Of a DNA stretch of 64,000 nt, positions 46,441-58,189 are shown piece by piece (within the stretch, counting starts at the first letter, position 1; every line of letters begins with the position of its first letter). This DNA comes from Sarcophilus harrisii (taxonomy: Eukaryota > Chordata > Mammalia > Dasyuromorphia > Dasyuridae), in contig NC_045427.1 of assembly GCF_902635505.1 (NCBI RefSeq), positions 135,889,960-135,953,959 on the forward strand, read 5' to 3'. Made by a program: the position numbers and the translations under genes. A model generated the notes under the pieces. The model was not told the origin of the DNA. It searched no databases and worked only from the letters and a program-made list of their open reading frames with translations.

Positions 46441-47603
46441 GTGTGCTGTATTCCCATCCAGCCAGAGCCTGAGGACTTTTAAATTCATCTTGGTTTTGGA
46501 TATTAAGCTATTGCCATGCCAACAGCATCCAGACAAATGATAACATAGTCTATAAAAATACATAATTGAAAGAAATGAAACATCAAATGAATATCTCCCC
46601 ACCTCTTTCTTTATAAGTAGAGCAAAGGAAGAAAACTTCCTTACACTCACCCTCCAAATTCACACATGAAAATGGGAAAATGGGGCAGTGTCTTGGCAGC
46701 CCTGAAGAACCACTACATGTAGTTCTCAGTTATCATTCCGAGTTATCATTTCTACAAAGGTTTGGCTGATGGTGGCAGTGTCTGCACTCACCTCCCAGTA
46801 ACTTAGCCAGATCACTCAGCTTGTACACGGATAAGTCAATATTATGATCCAGGTCCTATCGCTCCTTTTCTGTGTTGTCTGGTTTCTCCTTTCTTCTTCT
46901 CATTGCTGTAATGACATTTCTTGTGTCATCTGTACAGTCTCATGGGAATTCAATTAAGTTAGCCTTTTTCCTTAGGATTCTGTATTTTTTCCTCTACTTT
47001 CTGCCTGACTGTTTTATTGCTAGCTTTAGAGTGTTTGAAAAGTAAGTATCACAGGAGATCCAGGTTCTTTACCAAAAAAAGGAAGGCAAAGTTTTATTTC
47101 TTGAGAAATTCTGCCCCCAGATTCCAACTCCTACCAACTCTTCATTATTTATCTTATCTTTTGGCAAAATATAGTTTCCTGTCAAATTTTGCTTTTGCTT
47201 TGTCTGAGATGATTACTACCCCTTCCTTTTTTTAAAGTTCAACTGAGTTGTATTAGATTCTGTCCCAACCCTTTCATTCTATATGCGCCTTTATGTTTCA
47301 AGTGTGTTTCTTTTACACAAAATATTCTAATATGTTCCACTATCCACACTATCTGGGTGTTTTATGAGCTCATCCCATTCCCATTCACAGTTATGATTAC
47401 TGTGTATTTCCCTTTACCCCATTTTTTTGTTTCTTCTTTTCTTTTTTTATCCTGTCCCTTCTCAAAAAACTATTTTGTTTCTACCATTGCCTCCCTTAAT
47501 CTGTGCTCCCTTAGATCACCCAGACACACACACACCTTTTCTCTTATCTCTCTTCCCTCCTCTTTGCCAGATGGGTATAATTGATATTTCTATACACAGC
47601 TGA

Positions 47604-47640
<37 letters not shown>

Positions 47641-47660
47641 TGTGTGCGTGCACATGTGTG
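47604..47660. repeat. (TG)n microsatellite
   Basis: About 15 TG units then interrupted TG/CG/CA units, inside the L1 inter-ORF region. Confidence 0.95.
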
Positions 47661-48489
47661 TGTATTCTTGCCTCTTTGAACCAATTTCAATGAAAGTGAG
47701 GTTCAAGCATTGCCCAATAGTCCCATATTATCTCCTGAATTATAAAAGCTCTTATGTGAAAAAAAATTCCCTACTCTATCTCTCCCTTCCCCCTTTTCTC
47801 CCAATGTACTCCTCTCTCACCCATTTCATATTTTTTGGAGATCATTCCAAAACAATCAACTCATACCCACGCTCTCTGTAAGTTCCTTTTAATTGCCTTT
47901 GAGCCTTGTGTTTAAAGGTTAAATTTTCTTTATAAGGTTCCTCATTAGAAATGTTTGAAATTTCTCTATTTATTAAATTTTAATTTTATTATATTGAGTT
48001 TTGATGAATAGATTATTCTTGGTTGTAATTCCAGTCCCTTTTGCTTTCTGGAATATCATATTACAACCTCTGCTCCTTTAATGTGGTAGTCACTAAATCT
48101 TATTGATCCTCAGTGTTGCTTCCCAATATTTGAATTGTTTTTTTTTTTTTTTTTCTGACTGCTTGAAGTATTTTATTTTCATTTTCTTTTTGTCCTGGGC
48201 ACTTGGGAATTTGACAATAATATTCTTGGGAGTTTTCATTTTGGGGATCTTTTTCAAGAGGTGATATATTCTTTTGACTTCTACTTTATTCTTTGAATTT
48301 AAGGCAGTTTTTCTTGATAAATTTTTGGTAATATGTTGTTTTCTTTGATCATGGCTTTCAGGTAGTTGAACATTCTTAAATTATCTCTTTCTGATCTACT
48401 TGTTTTTCTGAGGAGAATTTTTTTTTGGCTTTATTTTATTGTCTCTTGATATCTCATTGAGTCATTAGCTTCTAATTACACAATTCCAA

Positions 48490-48622
48490 TTTTTTTTTCC
48501 TGAGGTATTTTGGGGTTAAGTGACTTGCCCAGGGTCACACAGATAGGAAGTGTTGAATGTCTGAGGTCACATTTGAACTCAGGTCCTCCTGGCTTCAGGC
48601 TGGTGCTCTATCCACTGCCCCA
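48490..48622 (-). mobile_element. WSINE1-type SINE in L1 ORF1
   Basis: T-run, then AAGTGACTTGCCCAGGGTC and GGTGCTCTATCCACTGCCC. A duplication CAATTCCAA lies at 48481-48489 and 48621-48629. The insertion is younger than the L1. Confidence 0.9.
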
Positions 48623-48663
48623 ATTCCAACTTTTAAGAAATTACGATTGTTATTTTTAACGAG

Positions 48664-48667
<4 letters not shown>

Positions 48668-48703
<36 letters not shown>

Positions 48704-48713
48704 CGCGTGTGTA
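48668..48713. repeat. (TG)n(CG)n alternating tract
   Basis: About 13 TG units pass into about six CG units, then TGTGTG. An alternating purine-pyrimidine tract with Z-DNA potential. Confidence 0.95.
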
Positions 48714-49720
48714 TTTTACTATTAAGGCAATTTTGTTTTTTAAGTAATTCTTTTCTTCAGCATTTTGTGTGTGTCTCTTTTGTGAAGCTGTTAATTCTCT
48801 TTCCATAATTTTCTTGCATCACTTTAATTTCTTTTCCTAATTTTTCCTTATTGTTTTCTTTAACTCTAACTTGTTAGCTTTAACTGTTTTCTTTAACTTC
48901 TTTTTGACCTTGGGTCCAATTAACATTTTTCTTTGAGGCTTTGTTTGTAGTTGTCACATGTTTTCTTCTGAGTTTTTGTTTTGGTTTTCCCTGCCATAAT
49001 AGTAGGTTTTTATGACCAAGTTCTTTTATTATTTGCTCATTTCTTCTGTAATTTATACTATGTGGAAGTTGGGCTCTGCTTGCCTCGAAGTGTGGAGGCC
49101 CTGTATCACTTTTCAGACCTTTGTGCATGGCTGTTTTCAGAGCTAATTCTGGGGTCTGCAAACTTTTGGTGCTTTCAAGTTGATGTTTTGTGGGGAGAGA
49201 TGTGGTCTGTGGTGTCTCAGTCTGCACTCTGGTCTTTATCCAGGAAGAGTCCCACGCTCCCCTTCAGCCACAAGTGTTAGCATTCCTCTCAGGCCTGGAA
49301 CCGAAACCAAGGCCCCTATCCTCCCTCAGTTACAAGAGCTAGTACTCTTTTCCATCTCAGAGTTAAGACCAAGATCCTTGCTTCCTTGTGACCAGGGCTT
49401 CTCTCTGCCCTAAAACTGCAGCCCCAAAGTACAGGAAGGATTAGAGCTGCCAATAAGTGCCAGCTGTACCCAGTGGCAGCAAAGGGTCCTCTGTAATCCC
49501 TTTCTGACCAGTTATCCAACTCTCTTACCACTTCTGGGCTGAGAGCTCCTGACTGCTGCTGTTCCACGTATGGACAGCAAACAGGCGTCCACCCTAATGT
49601 TACAAACGTCTTCTGACCTTCTAAGTTTTCTCATGCTGCAAAAATGTCTCATTCTGAGCTTTTGTTGACTCTCCCACTAATCTAATTTTTAAAAAAAGAC
49701 ACTAGGGTTCTTCTCCCAAC

Positions 49721-50089
49721 TCACATTCATACTGATGAATGGTCCTCAGAGTTAAGGCTAGCTACTGCTCCCCAAAGGGCAGTGATGTTTTCTCTGGTGC
49801 CTTTGGCTCAAGCTCCCATTCCAGTGTGTTCTTCCTAAATTCAGTCATCAGTTACAGTTAAATATCTCCCTTCTCTTATCTATACCCTTCAATAATTATT
49901 GTCCCAGTATCACTTAGCTTTTAATATCAACATTAATAATACCAATTTGCTTTTACAAATGGATGCTTATTGAGAAGAGACAGGAAGGACAGAAGTACAA
50001 AACACTGCTGTGACTAAATCTAACACTCTTTCCTCTGTGCCACAAGAAAAGGATTCAGCCTCTGCTATGTGTGACACTGTATACATTTA
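49721..50089. other. Unassigned intergenic DNA
   Basis: Nothing recognised. Confidence 0.45.
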
Positions 50090-50131
50090 GAGTCAGTCAT
50101 CAATAAGCATTTATTAAATGCCTACTATTTT

Positions 50132-50409
50132 TTTTCTGTTTCAACCTTGTTCAACTTTAATATTTAAATATATATTTCTTTTTTTTTTAAATGAATATAC
50201 ACATATATCAAAATTTTACAATTTCTAATACAATTCTATGCCCTGTTTGTATTCTTAAATGTTTGTGTTTATTGGTAATTATTATTTTTTATTTTTTTAA
50301 TAGCTTTTTATTTACAAGTTATATGTATGGGTAATTTTACAGCATTGACAACTGCCAAACCTTTTGTTACAATTTTTCCCCTCCTTCCCTCCACCCCCTC
50401 CCCTAGATG
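50132..50409 (-). mobile_element. L1 3' end with candidate 3' transduction
   Basis: A 15-bp duplication AATGCCTACTATTTT is at 50117-50131 and 50410-50424. In minus sense, about 105 bases of L1 3' UTR (50300-50409) end in AATAAAAAGCTATT and an A/T-rich tail. About 165 bases of non-L1 DNA follow, with ATTAAA about 20 bases before a final short A-tail at the left border. Confidence 0.85.
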
Positions 50410-50599
50410 AATGCCTACTATTTTCAAGAGACTGTGCCAAGTGCAGAGGATACAAATACAGACAAAAGAAGCTCTTGACCTTGAGAATTTTGGAGGAAAC
50501 AAGATGAAAACAAATATAAAAAAGTCTATTTACAGGATAAATTGGAAATAATAGGGGAAAGGCAATTGAATGAAGAGGGATTGAGAAAGGCTTCTTTTA

Positions 50600-51759
50600 T
50601 TTTATTTTTATTTTAATTTTTAAAATTTTATTTATTTTTTATTTTGTTTATTTAATAGCCTTTTATTTACAGGTTATATGCATGGGTAACTTTACAGCAT
50701 TAACAATTGCCAAACCTCTTGTTCCAATTTTTCACCTCTTACCCCCCACCCCCTCCCCCAGATGGCAGGATGACCAGTAGATGTTAAATATATTAAAATA
50801 TAAATTAGATACACAATAAGTATACATGACCAAAACGTTAATTTGCTGTACAAAAAGAATCAGACTCTGAAATATTGTACAATTAGCTTGTGAAGGAAAT
50901 CAAAAATGCAGGTGAGCATAAATATATTGATTGGGAATTCAATGTAATGGTTTTTAGTCATCTCCCAGAGTTCTTTTTCTGGGCATAGCTGGTTCAGTTC
51001 ATTACTGCTCCATTGGAAATGATTTGGTTGATCTCGTTGCTGAGGATGGCCAGGTCCATCAGAACTGGTCATCATCTAGTATTGTTGTTGAAGTATATAA
51101 TGATCTCCTGGCCCTGCTCATTTCACTCAGCATCAGTTCGTGTAAGTCTCTCCAGGCCTTTCTGAAATCATCCTGTTGGTCATTTCTTACAGAACAATAA
51201 TATTCCATAATATTCATATACCACAATTTATTCAGCCATTCTCCAACTGATGGGCATCCATTCAGTTTCCAGTTTCTGGCCACTACGAACAGGGCTGCCA
51301 TAAACATTCATGCACATACAGGTCCCTTTCCCTTCTTTATGATCTCTTTGGGATATAAGCCCAGTAGTAACACTGCTGGATCAAAGGGTATGCACAGTTT
51401 GATAACTTTTTGAGCCTAGTTCCAAACTGCTCTCCAGAATGGTTGGATTCGTTCACAACTCCACCAACAATGCATCAATGTCCCAGTTTTCCCGCATCCC
51501 CTCCAACAATCATTATTTTTTCCTGTCATCTTAGCCAATCTGACAGGTGTGTAGTGGTATCTTAGAATTGTCTTAATTTGCATTTCTCTGATTAATAATG
51601 GAGCATCTTTTCATATGACTAGAAATAGTTTCAATTTCTTCATCTGAGAATTGTCTGTTCATATCCTTTGACCATTTATCAATTGGAGAATGGCTTGATT
51701 TTTTATAAATTAGAGTTAATTCTCTATATATTTTGGAAATGAGGCTTTTATCAGAACCT
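50600..51759 (-). mobile_element. L1, 5'-truncated, with 19-bp target duplication
   Basis: A tail of TTTTATTT units (50600-50650), 3' UTR and ORF2 C-terminus (ARNWKLNGCPSVGEWLNKLW at 51059-51307), back to the block SDKSLISKIYRELTLIYKK. The duplication TTGAGAAAGGCTTCTTTTA is at 50581-50599 and 51760-51778. It closely resembles the copies at 1 and 35 kb. Confidence 0.95.
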
Positions 51760-51871
51760 TTGAGAAAGGCTTCTTTTAGATGGTGAGATTTTAATTGGGA
51801 TTTGAAGAAAGCCAAGATAGATAGGGAGCAGACATGGGGAGGGAGAGCATTCCAGACATGAGAGATGGCCA

Positions 51872-52236
51872 TGATGCTATGTGATTCTTGGGTCCCTTGA
51901 CCTTGGGGCTTCTGCTGTAATGAGTCCTTAGTCTTCTGGCTTTGGAACCCCCAATCTATCTGGAGACCACTCTTAATTCATCTGGAAATTACATCCTAGC
52001 CTTACCCTGGGTCATAGAATTAACCTATCTAGGACTGAAAGCTGTATAAGTGTATCTCCTTGCTTTAGTCTCTTTTCTGGATTCTCTTGATTCAGTCTGC
52101 TCAGTACTGGCATCACATTGCTTTGAATAAACTTTGTCCCTTGACTAGGAGATGGGCTCAAGCCTGCAAATTCTTTTGAGACACTGAGTGGCACCGGGTC
52201 TGAAACTTTTGGGAGCCCCCCTTCTCAACCTCAACA
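51872..52236 (+). mobile_element. Solo LTR in the L2, target duplication GCCA
   Basis: 365 bases from TGATGCTATGTG to CCTCAACA. A duplication GCCA is at 51868-51871 and 52237-52240. A polyadenylation signal GAATAAACTTTG is near 52126. Ends resemble family A at 26.7 and 29.0 kb but the body differs. Confidence 0.9.
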
Positions 52237-53035
52237 GCCAGGAAAAATATTTAGAGAATAGAGATAGAGTGCTTTGTTTGAAGAGCAGGAAAAAGACCCA
52301 AGTCACTGAATCGAAGAGTAGTTATGGGGAGGGGAGTGTGATGAAGAGCTTTGAATGACAAATAGGTGTTTACTTTTGGTGGTGAGAACAACAGTGGAAT
52401 TTATTTACTAGAGGAATGGTACAGTTGGACTGGTGAGGATCACTTTGGCAGCTGAATGGAGGATGGGATGGATTAGGGAGAGATCTGTGGGAGGCAGATC
52501 CATCAGCAGGTTATTGCAATGGTCCAAAAATGAGATGAGGGCCTGTGCCAAGGTGGGCAGTCTCAGGAGAGAGAGGGTGGTGTATTTGAGAAATGCTGCA
52601 AAGGTAAAATTGATAAGCCTTGGCAACAGATTGGATATGGGGATGAGAAACAGCAAGGTGTCCAGGACATTTAACTGGTGAGCCCGGGGAACTGGGAACA
52701 GGGTGGTATTATTAATGGTAATAAGGAAGTTTGGAGGGAGGAAGACTTGGGGGAGGGATAATGAGTTCAGCTAAGACATCTCCTGGATGGTCTGAAAGGC
52801 ATTTAGAGATGTGAGACTGGAGGCTAGCAGAGAAGTCAAGGCAAAATGGGTAGATTTGAGAATCACCAGCATAAAGAGGATAACTGAATCCATGGCAGCC
52901 GATGAAATCACCAAGAGAAGTAGTGGTAAAGAGAGAACAGTTTCCAGAAGAGAGCCCCTGGTTATGGGCCAATACCCAGGATTAGTGGGAATGACCTGGA
53001 AGAAGATCCAGAAGCACAATTAAAAAGCAGTTTTC

Positions 53036-53960
53036 AAGAGAAAAAAAAAAACAAAACAAACGACTGATTTAATAGCATTCCTCACACTTACCTTACTTGT
53101 TTGCTCATTGTGAAGCTTTATTAGGTTTGCTAGACCCTGGCCTTAAATGAACACAGTGAACTTGCTCTTCCACTAATTTGTGAAAATCTGCTTTTGTAAC
53201 TCTGTAGTCACATCCGTTGTGAGAAGAACAAAGAATAAAGCCATCACTTTTACTGACACCCATGCATGCACATGCAGGCCCTTGCAGCCAGATTCTCTGC
53301 TCTATCACACAGGACCAGGCTCAGGGACTGGCCCTTTAAAAGAATCTGACGGTTACATCCTTAACTTCCATTCTGTGAGGACCCAGAGGCTCGGGGCCCG
53401 GGGTCTGAAAGAGGAATGGCAGTTGGAGGGAGGCTGGCAGAAAGAAGGTCATCCTGAAGTGATGAAACTATTTCCCTCAGAGCAAAGATCACACCTTTAG
53501 TGCCCCAGGGATTCAGCTCTAGCCAATAAGTTTGTCCTGAACAACCAATAGAACAACACCAGTAGAAGAAGCATATATAGTGGGGAAACTAAAAGAGTTC
53601 AGATCTTTGGGATTATGGAGAGAAAATTACACAATTAGTGGCTATATGCTTATGCACATATGACACTGAATGATTAAAATTTAGAGTTATTATTTGGATT
53701 GGGAAACACTGAATCTGTTAGGTTCTATCTTGCCAGAAGTAGGAGTTGTGTTGGAGCTGCAATTAGACAGGGGAAACAAAGCTGGATCCAAAGATGGATG
53801 TTACACTTGTCAGAAATCACCAAAAGCCACAGACGTAAACTGATGTGAAGATAGTAGTTATTTATTCATATTGTTGCCCTGCTTTGAATGGGAGTTCTCC
53901 TTGGAATCAATCATAATTTAGTTTCATGAATAGAAGAACCATTATTTTTTTTTTTTTTTA
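53036..53960. other. Unassigned DNA with a promoter-like stretch
   Basis: 53522-53580 has two CCAAT boxes (GCCAATAAG, ACCAATAGA) and a TATA-like CATATATAGTG in suitable order on the plus strand. A minus-strand frame at 53105-53308 is described in the findings. Not recognised otherwise. Confidence 0.4.
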
Positions 53961-53964
53961 TAAA

Positions 53965-54440
53965 TCAGAATCTGTTTAAATCAGGATGTATGACATGTTT
54001 TTAGTCTCAGACCTGAGCTTGCCAGGCTCATAAATTTACATTATTACATCAGGTATATCCCATACCTGATGGCAGTATTCTGAGGGGTACAGTTAACTCT
54101 GCTTGGAGAACAAAATCTAAATAAGTTTTAACCTGAAGCCCCTCACAAATTTACAGTTGGAAGGGGCACAAACCACCCAGTTCAACTGCACCAAAAGAAA
54201 TTGCCTTTTAAAACATGATCCCCAATATAAAGCAATTAAACTCTGATGCAATCACTCACATTCACATGGCACTCTGAGGGATTAGGGTTAAAGTTAGGAA
54301 ACAGGTTGAGGATACAACCTTTTGAAGGATCTAGACTACTCATCCCGGGTTCCAGACTATGGTGATAGGGAGAAATGTGTCAGGGTCTTTGAGAGTAATG
54401 ACAGTTGAAGTTAGAATCAGCTAGGCAGAGGGCTCACCAT
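53965..54440 (+). repeat. Old tandem duplication A, copy 1
   Basis: Shares an ordered series of blocks with 54875-55360: CCTGATGG..ATT, TTACAGTTGGAAGGGG, ACAACCTTTTGAAGGATC, and AATGACAGTTGAAGTTAGAA. The offset is about 910 bases. Confidence 0.75.
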
Positions 54441-54781
54441 GACCTAGAATACTGGGCCAGTTTAAGAGCAGTCATTTCTTAACTAGTATGAGGACTTTAA
54501 CTTAAATCATTGAATAACAAATAGCAACAGGTGAAGCACAGATGAGCCTTTCACTGGAGAATATAACTGTCAGATCAAACTTAGATCCTGAGAAGTCTGG
54601 CTTGTCCAAAATCACTGCCAAAGAGATACTGAAGAGCACGTTTTTAAACCAATGCATCTTATTACTATCTGTTATAAATGCTCTAAATGAAAAATTTGCT
54701 TGATTCCACACAATAATTTCAATTAATTGGCTATAGCGAGCTGTAAGGCACTTCACTTCAGAAGCCATCTAGTCCAATCTT

Positions 54782-54811
54782 TTTCAGGAAAAAAAAAAAA
54801 AAAAAAAAAGA
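54782..54811. repeat. A-run
   Basis: More than 20 A, preceded by AAGCCATCTAGTCCAATC, a motif of an unnamed marsupial repeat. Confidence 0.85.
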
Positions 54812-54874
54812 GATTTGAATTCACTCTAAAGCCAGAACCAGTGATTCCAGTGTGCCCCTGCTGCTGGCTCACAG

Positions 54875-55360
54875 AATCACAAATTTATGGTGTCAGTACA
54901 CAGTCTAATACATACCTGTTTGCCAGACCATAAGGTTTCTATTATCACGTTAAGTGGAATTATCTAGTCCCTGATGGTATTGACCTGAAAGGTAAAATAC
55001 AACTATTAATTGGGATGTTCATCTAAATTAGTTTATAACCTCAGTCTCTTCAAAAACCCTGAATTACAGGAAATTTCAGAAATTCAGAGTTGGAAGGGAA
55101 CTCAGAAATCATTCAGTCCTATCTATATCTGAAGATGTATCTTTTAATTTATAAATGAAATCTTACTCTGGGATGTCATGTGATAAATGCACACATAGAC
55201 TCTGGTGAAGGGTTACAGTTACAGTTCAGATTTTAGTTGGGGACAAAGCCTTTTGATGGATCTTTTCTATCCAGCCTGGGAGTTTACATCTGGTAAGACA
55301 TAGGGATAGGTGGTAGGGACCATTGAAGGAATGACAGTTGGAGTTAGAATCAAGCAGGAG
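54875..55360 (+). repeat. Old tandem duplication A, copy 2
   Basis: Matches copy 1 in order: CCCTGATGGTATTGACC, TTCAGAGTTGGAAGGGAAC, ACAAAGCCTTTTGATGGATC, AATGACAGTTGGAGTTAGAA. Diverged, with small insertions. Confidence 0.75.
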
Positions 55361-57159
55361 AGACCAAGACAGTATCACAGTCAGCACATCCTAATGAATT
55401 GGTGTGAACAGATCTAAATGCGTGAGGCAAAAAAACTGGGTTCATGTGAAAAACAACCATTGAGAGGTGGTTACAAAGCTGAATTGTGGAACATGTTAGA
55501 GCAGAAAGTCTGCTTAGTCCTATTGGACAGTAAGGTAGTAAGTAGATGACATGAACATATCTGAAAATTTCATATTTTATAGCTGTTTTTCATAACTTTT
55601 TGATTCAGAACCGTAATTTAGTTTATAAATGAATGAATGCTCCCTACCTTCTGTTTCTAACCCTAAGTGGATATGAATAAAGATTTGTGTGTGGTATCTC
55701 CATGTTCAGTCTGTCCACTGCAGAATATGCTAAAAAAAACTTTTCCTTTTCAACTCACCCAACACACTAGAAAAGATGCTATGAACCATCAGATCAGTGC
55801 TCAAATTTGTGGTCTCCATGATGTGCGTATTCTTTCACAGCTCATTGATACTTGCCCATATTTTACAGTTCTTGAATCAATAAATGTAGAATCAATTAAA
55901 CATTGTGTGCCAAGCTCTGTGCAATGCACTGGGGATACAAAAATAATTTATCCAAAAGTTTACATTCTAATGGAGAGAACATGTATGGGAGAGTTGTGGC
56001 CAGGGGGAGATATTTTAGTTTGGAAAGTTAAGAGGATGGTCAGTAGAAGATAGGAGAATAGACTGACCTACCTTTTCTAGTGCAGCATCAGTGGCAGTAA
56101 CTCATTTTATGATTCCAGAACTATGAAGGCAGGTGGGAAGAAGTGGGAGAAGGAAGTGAGGCCGGTGAGAAGATGGAGGGAGAATACATTGAAGGAGGGC
56201 TGGGGATCTAGCGAGGGATATAATGAGCCATATGTGAGATACATCGACCAATCAGAACTTCAGGGACCCCAAAGAGGGAGTTCTGGGGCTTAAAGAGTTG
56301 AGTCCTCCAGGGCATGGTCTCTAGTCTTGGAGGCAAAGGAGTGGTGAAGAAGATTGCTGGACAAGTCAAAGTGATGGAGCAGCTGATCTAGTGACAGTGT
56401 GCCATATATGTTCACTGTTCCGTGTGAGAGTCACCTAACATTGTTGGGGATGGGGATGGAGGAGAGCCTGAATTTTTCTTGATGTGGTGAGGATATAGAT
56501 GTAATAGATGGGCTATCCAATAATGGCTGGTTATCCCTTGCTCTTAGCACATTAACAACCTATCTCCTTTTTCACTTGTTTGCTTCTTGGATAATATTCT
56601 TTGCTCCATTTTTTCTTTGTGATTGCATGTTGTTCAAAATCTGTTGCAGCCTACTCACACCCACTGTGCACCTCTGGGTAAGGCTCATGTTCAATTCTTG
56701 AGATTATAATGTTCCATGACTCCCACTTATATAACAACACCAGGAGAATATTGCTATTAAAAGGATAATCCTTTGTTTCAGAAGGCTTCACAAATAAAAA
56801 CTCAAAATTAAATTCCATGAGTCCTCTATGAAAAATGAAAATGAGCTGAAATTTAGATATATAGAAAAGTAAAGAAATTAAAAATTGTCCCCAAGTCAAT
56901 CAACTTCTTAACAAAACTAGATAGATTTCTTTTCACATACAAAGGTAGGAACTCAGACCCAAACAGAAGAATCTTGAGTTACACAAATTCATAGGATCAC
57001 CTCTCTATTGGGGAATGACTCTTGAGCCAAATGTATGTCAAATTCCAGCGTATAAGAATTTTACCCATGAAATAGAATTCATGTTTTGTGCTCTTGATTC
57101 CTTTTCTGTTGCTTAAAAACGTAGCCAAGTTTTTCATCCTTAAAAATCTCCAACACTAA
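55361..57159. other. Mostly unassigned intergenic DNA
   Basis: An L2 3' tail in antisense lies at 55885-56000 (CAATTAAACATTGTGTGCC, then GCAATGCACTGGGGATAC). The 128-codon frame at 55667-56053 runs through it and is not credible. Nothing else recognised. Confidence 0.45.
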
Positions 57160-57612
57160 TATGTTAGCCCTTTTTTTCGTGGTGGCTAAAAATTGGAAAT
57201 CAAAGGGAAGCCTATCATTTGGGCAATGGCTAAGCAATTCCTACAATGGAATATTATTGTACTATAAGAAATAACAAGGAGGATGATTTCAGAAAAACCT
57301 GGAAAGACTTAAATGAACTGATGCAAAGTAAAGTGAACAGAACCAAGAGAATATTTGTACACAGTAACAGCAATATATAATCTGATGAAGATCTGAGAAT
57401 AATTGTTATTCTCAGCAATACAATGATCCAAGAAAATCGCAAACGACTAATGATAAAAGTGTACTACCTCCAGAGAATAAACTAATATGGTTTGAATACA
57501 GAAGCACGATATTTTTAAACTTTCATTCTTTTATTTGAGTCTTCTTGTACAAAATGATTAATATAGAAATGCTTTTTATGATTGTACATGTATAAATCCA
57601 TATCTGATTGCT
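57160..57612 (+). mobile_element. L1 3' end (plus), older subfamily
   Basis: Sense ORF2 C-terminus (GTGGTGGCTAAAAATTGG, GGATGATTTCAGAAAAACC) and 3' UTR to about 57612. Confidence 0.85.
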
Positions 57613-57617
57613 TTCTG

Positions 57618-57740
57618 TCACAGTTCCAAGCACTGTGCTAAGTCGTAGAGAGATAAAAATAGTGTATCCAGAAGCTTACATTCTAAGGAAGGAGGGAATA
57701 TGTAAGGGAAAGTTGTGGCCAGAGGGAGTGTAGGGAGGGG
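57618..57740 (-). mobile_element. L2 3' tail (minus)
   Basis: CCAAGCACTGTGCTAAGTCG then GAAGCTTACATTCTAAGG. Confidence 0.6.
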
Positions 57741-57864
57741 GAGAGAATTTAGAACTCAAAACTTAAAAAAGAAGACAAATGTTTAAAATTTTGTTTTAAT
57801 ATATAATTGGAAGGAAATATATTTTTAAAATTTTTGACACTTTGAGGTCCTATGGGCCTATCAT

Positions 57865-58135
57865 TCTTTGTGTCTCTTCCCTTTCTCAGCCAAACTCCTT
57901 GAAATCTACATTTATTTCCTACATTTCCTTACCTTTCATTTCTCAACAGTTTATAACTGACTTTGGACCTCATTAATCAAGTGAAACTGCTTTCTCCAAA
58001 GTTACCAATGATTCCTTAAATTTCTAAATCTGATAAACTTTTTCTTAATCCTCATTTTAAAACTTTTTTTGACAACTTTTAATGCAATTGACTATATATA
58101 TACTCTTTCTGAATTTTCATGAAACTATTCTTTTG
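57865..58135 (+). mobile_element. L2/CR1-clade reverse-transcriptase fragment (plus)
   Basis: Sense blocks GCCAAACTCCTTGAAATC, then GTGAAACTGCTTTCTCCAAA and AGTTACCAATGATTCCTTA, the start of the CR1-clade reverse transcriptase. Probably one copy with 59200-59865. Confidence 0.75.
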
Positions 58136-58189
58136 ACTTTCCTCTGTCCTATTTGATCATTCCTCAGACTTTCTTTGAAAAATCATCCA

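Larger units (their letters stand above)
47060..49720 (-). mobile_element. L1 5' half: ORF2 endonuclease start, ORF1, 5' UTR (minus)
   Basis: From left to right on the plus strand: antisense of the ORF2 endonuclease (TTTTGCTTTGTCTGAGAT, reverse of an ISDKAK block, near 47190), pyrimidine-rich inter-ORF DNA, ORF1 (about 48000-48950) and 5' UTR (about 48950-49720). The minus frame at 48880-49227 lies at the ORF1/5' UTR border. It complements the many 3' fragments elsewhere and is one of two 5' ends in the window. Confidence 0.78.
50090..53035 (-). mobile_element. L2/CR1-clade LINE with three nested insertions (minus)
   Basis: Pieces at 50090-50131, 50410-50599, 51760-51871 and 52237-53035 form one L2 from the 3' tail (CAATAAGCATTTATTAAATG) into the reverse transcriptase. 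Minus frames give PILHSAAKVILTSPTVP (52408-52656) and SYPLYAGDSQIYPFCLDF (52712-52972), the altered YADD box. The gaps are filled by two L1s and one solo LTR, each with its own target duplication. Confidence 0.88.

Noticed and set aside
47357-47881. Hydrophobic plus-strand frames rich in Phe, Leu and Ser
   Set aside because: Antisense of the pyrimidine-rich L1 inter-ORF region; not membrane proteins.
55667-56053. A 128-codon plus-strand frame
   Set aside because: It runs through an antisense L2 tail and has no coherent protein character.
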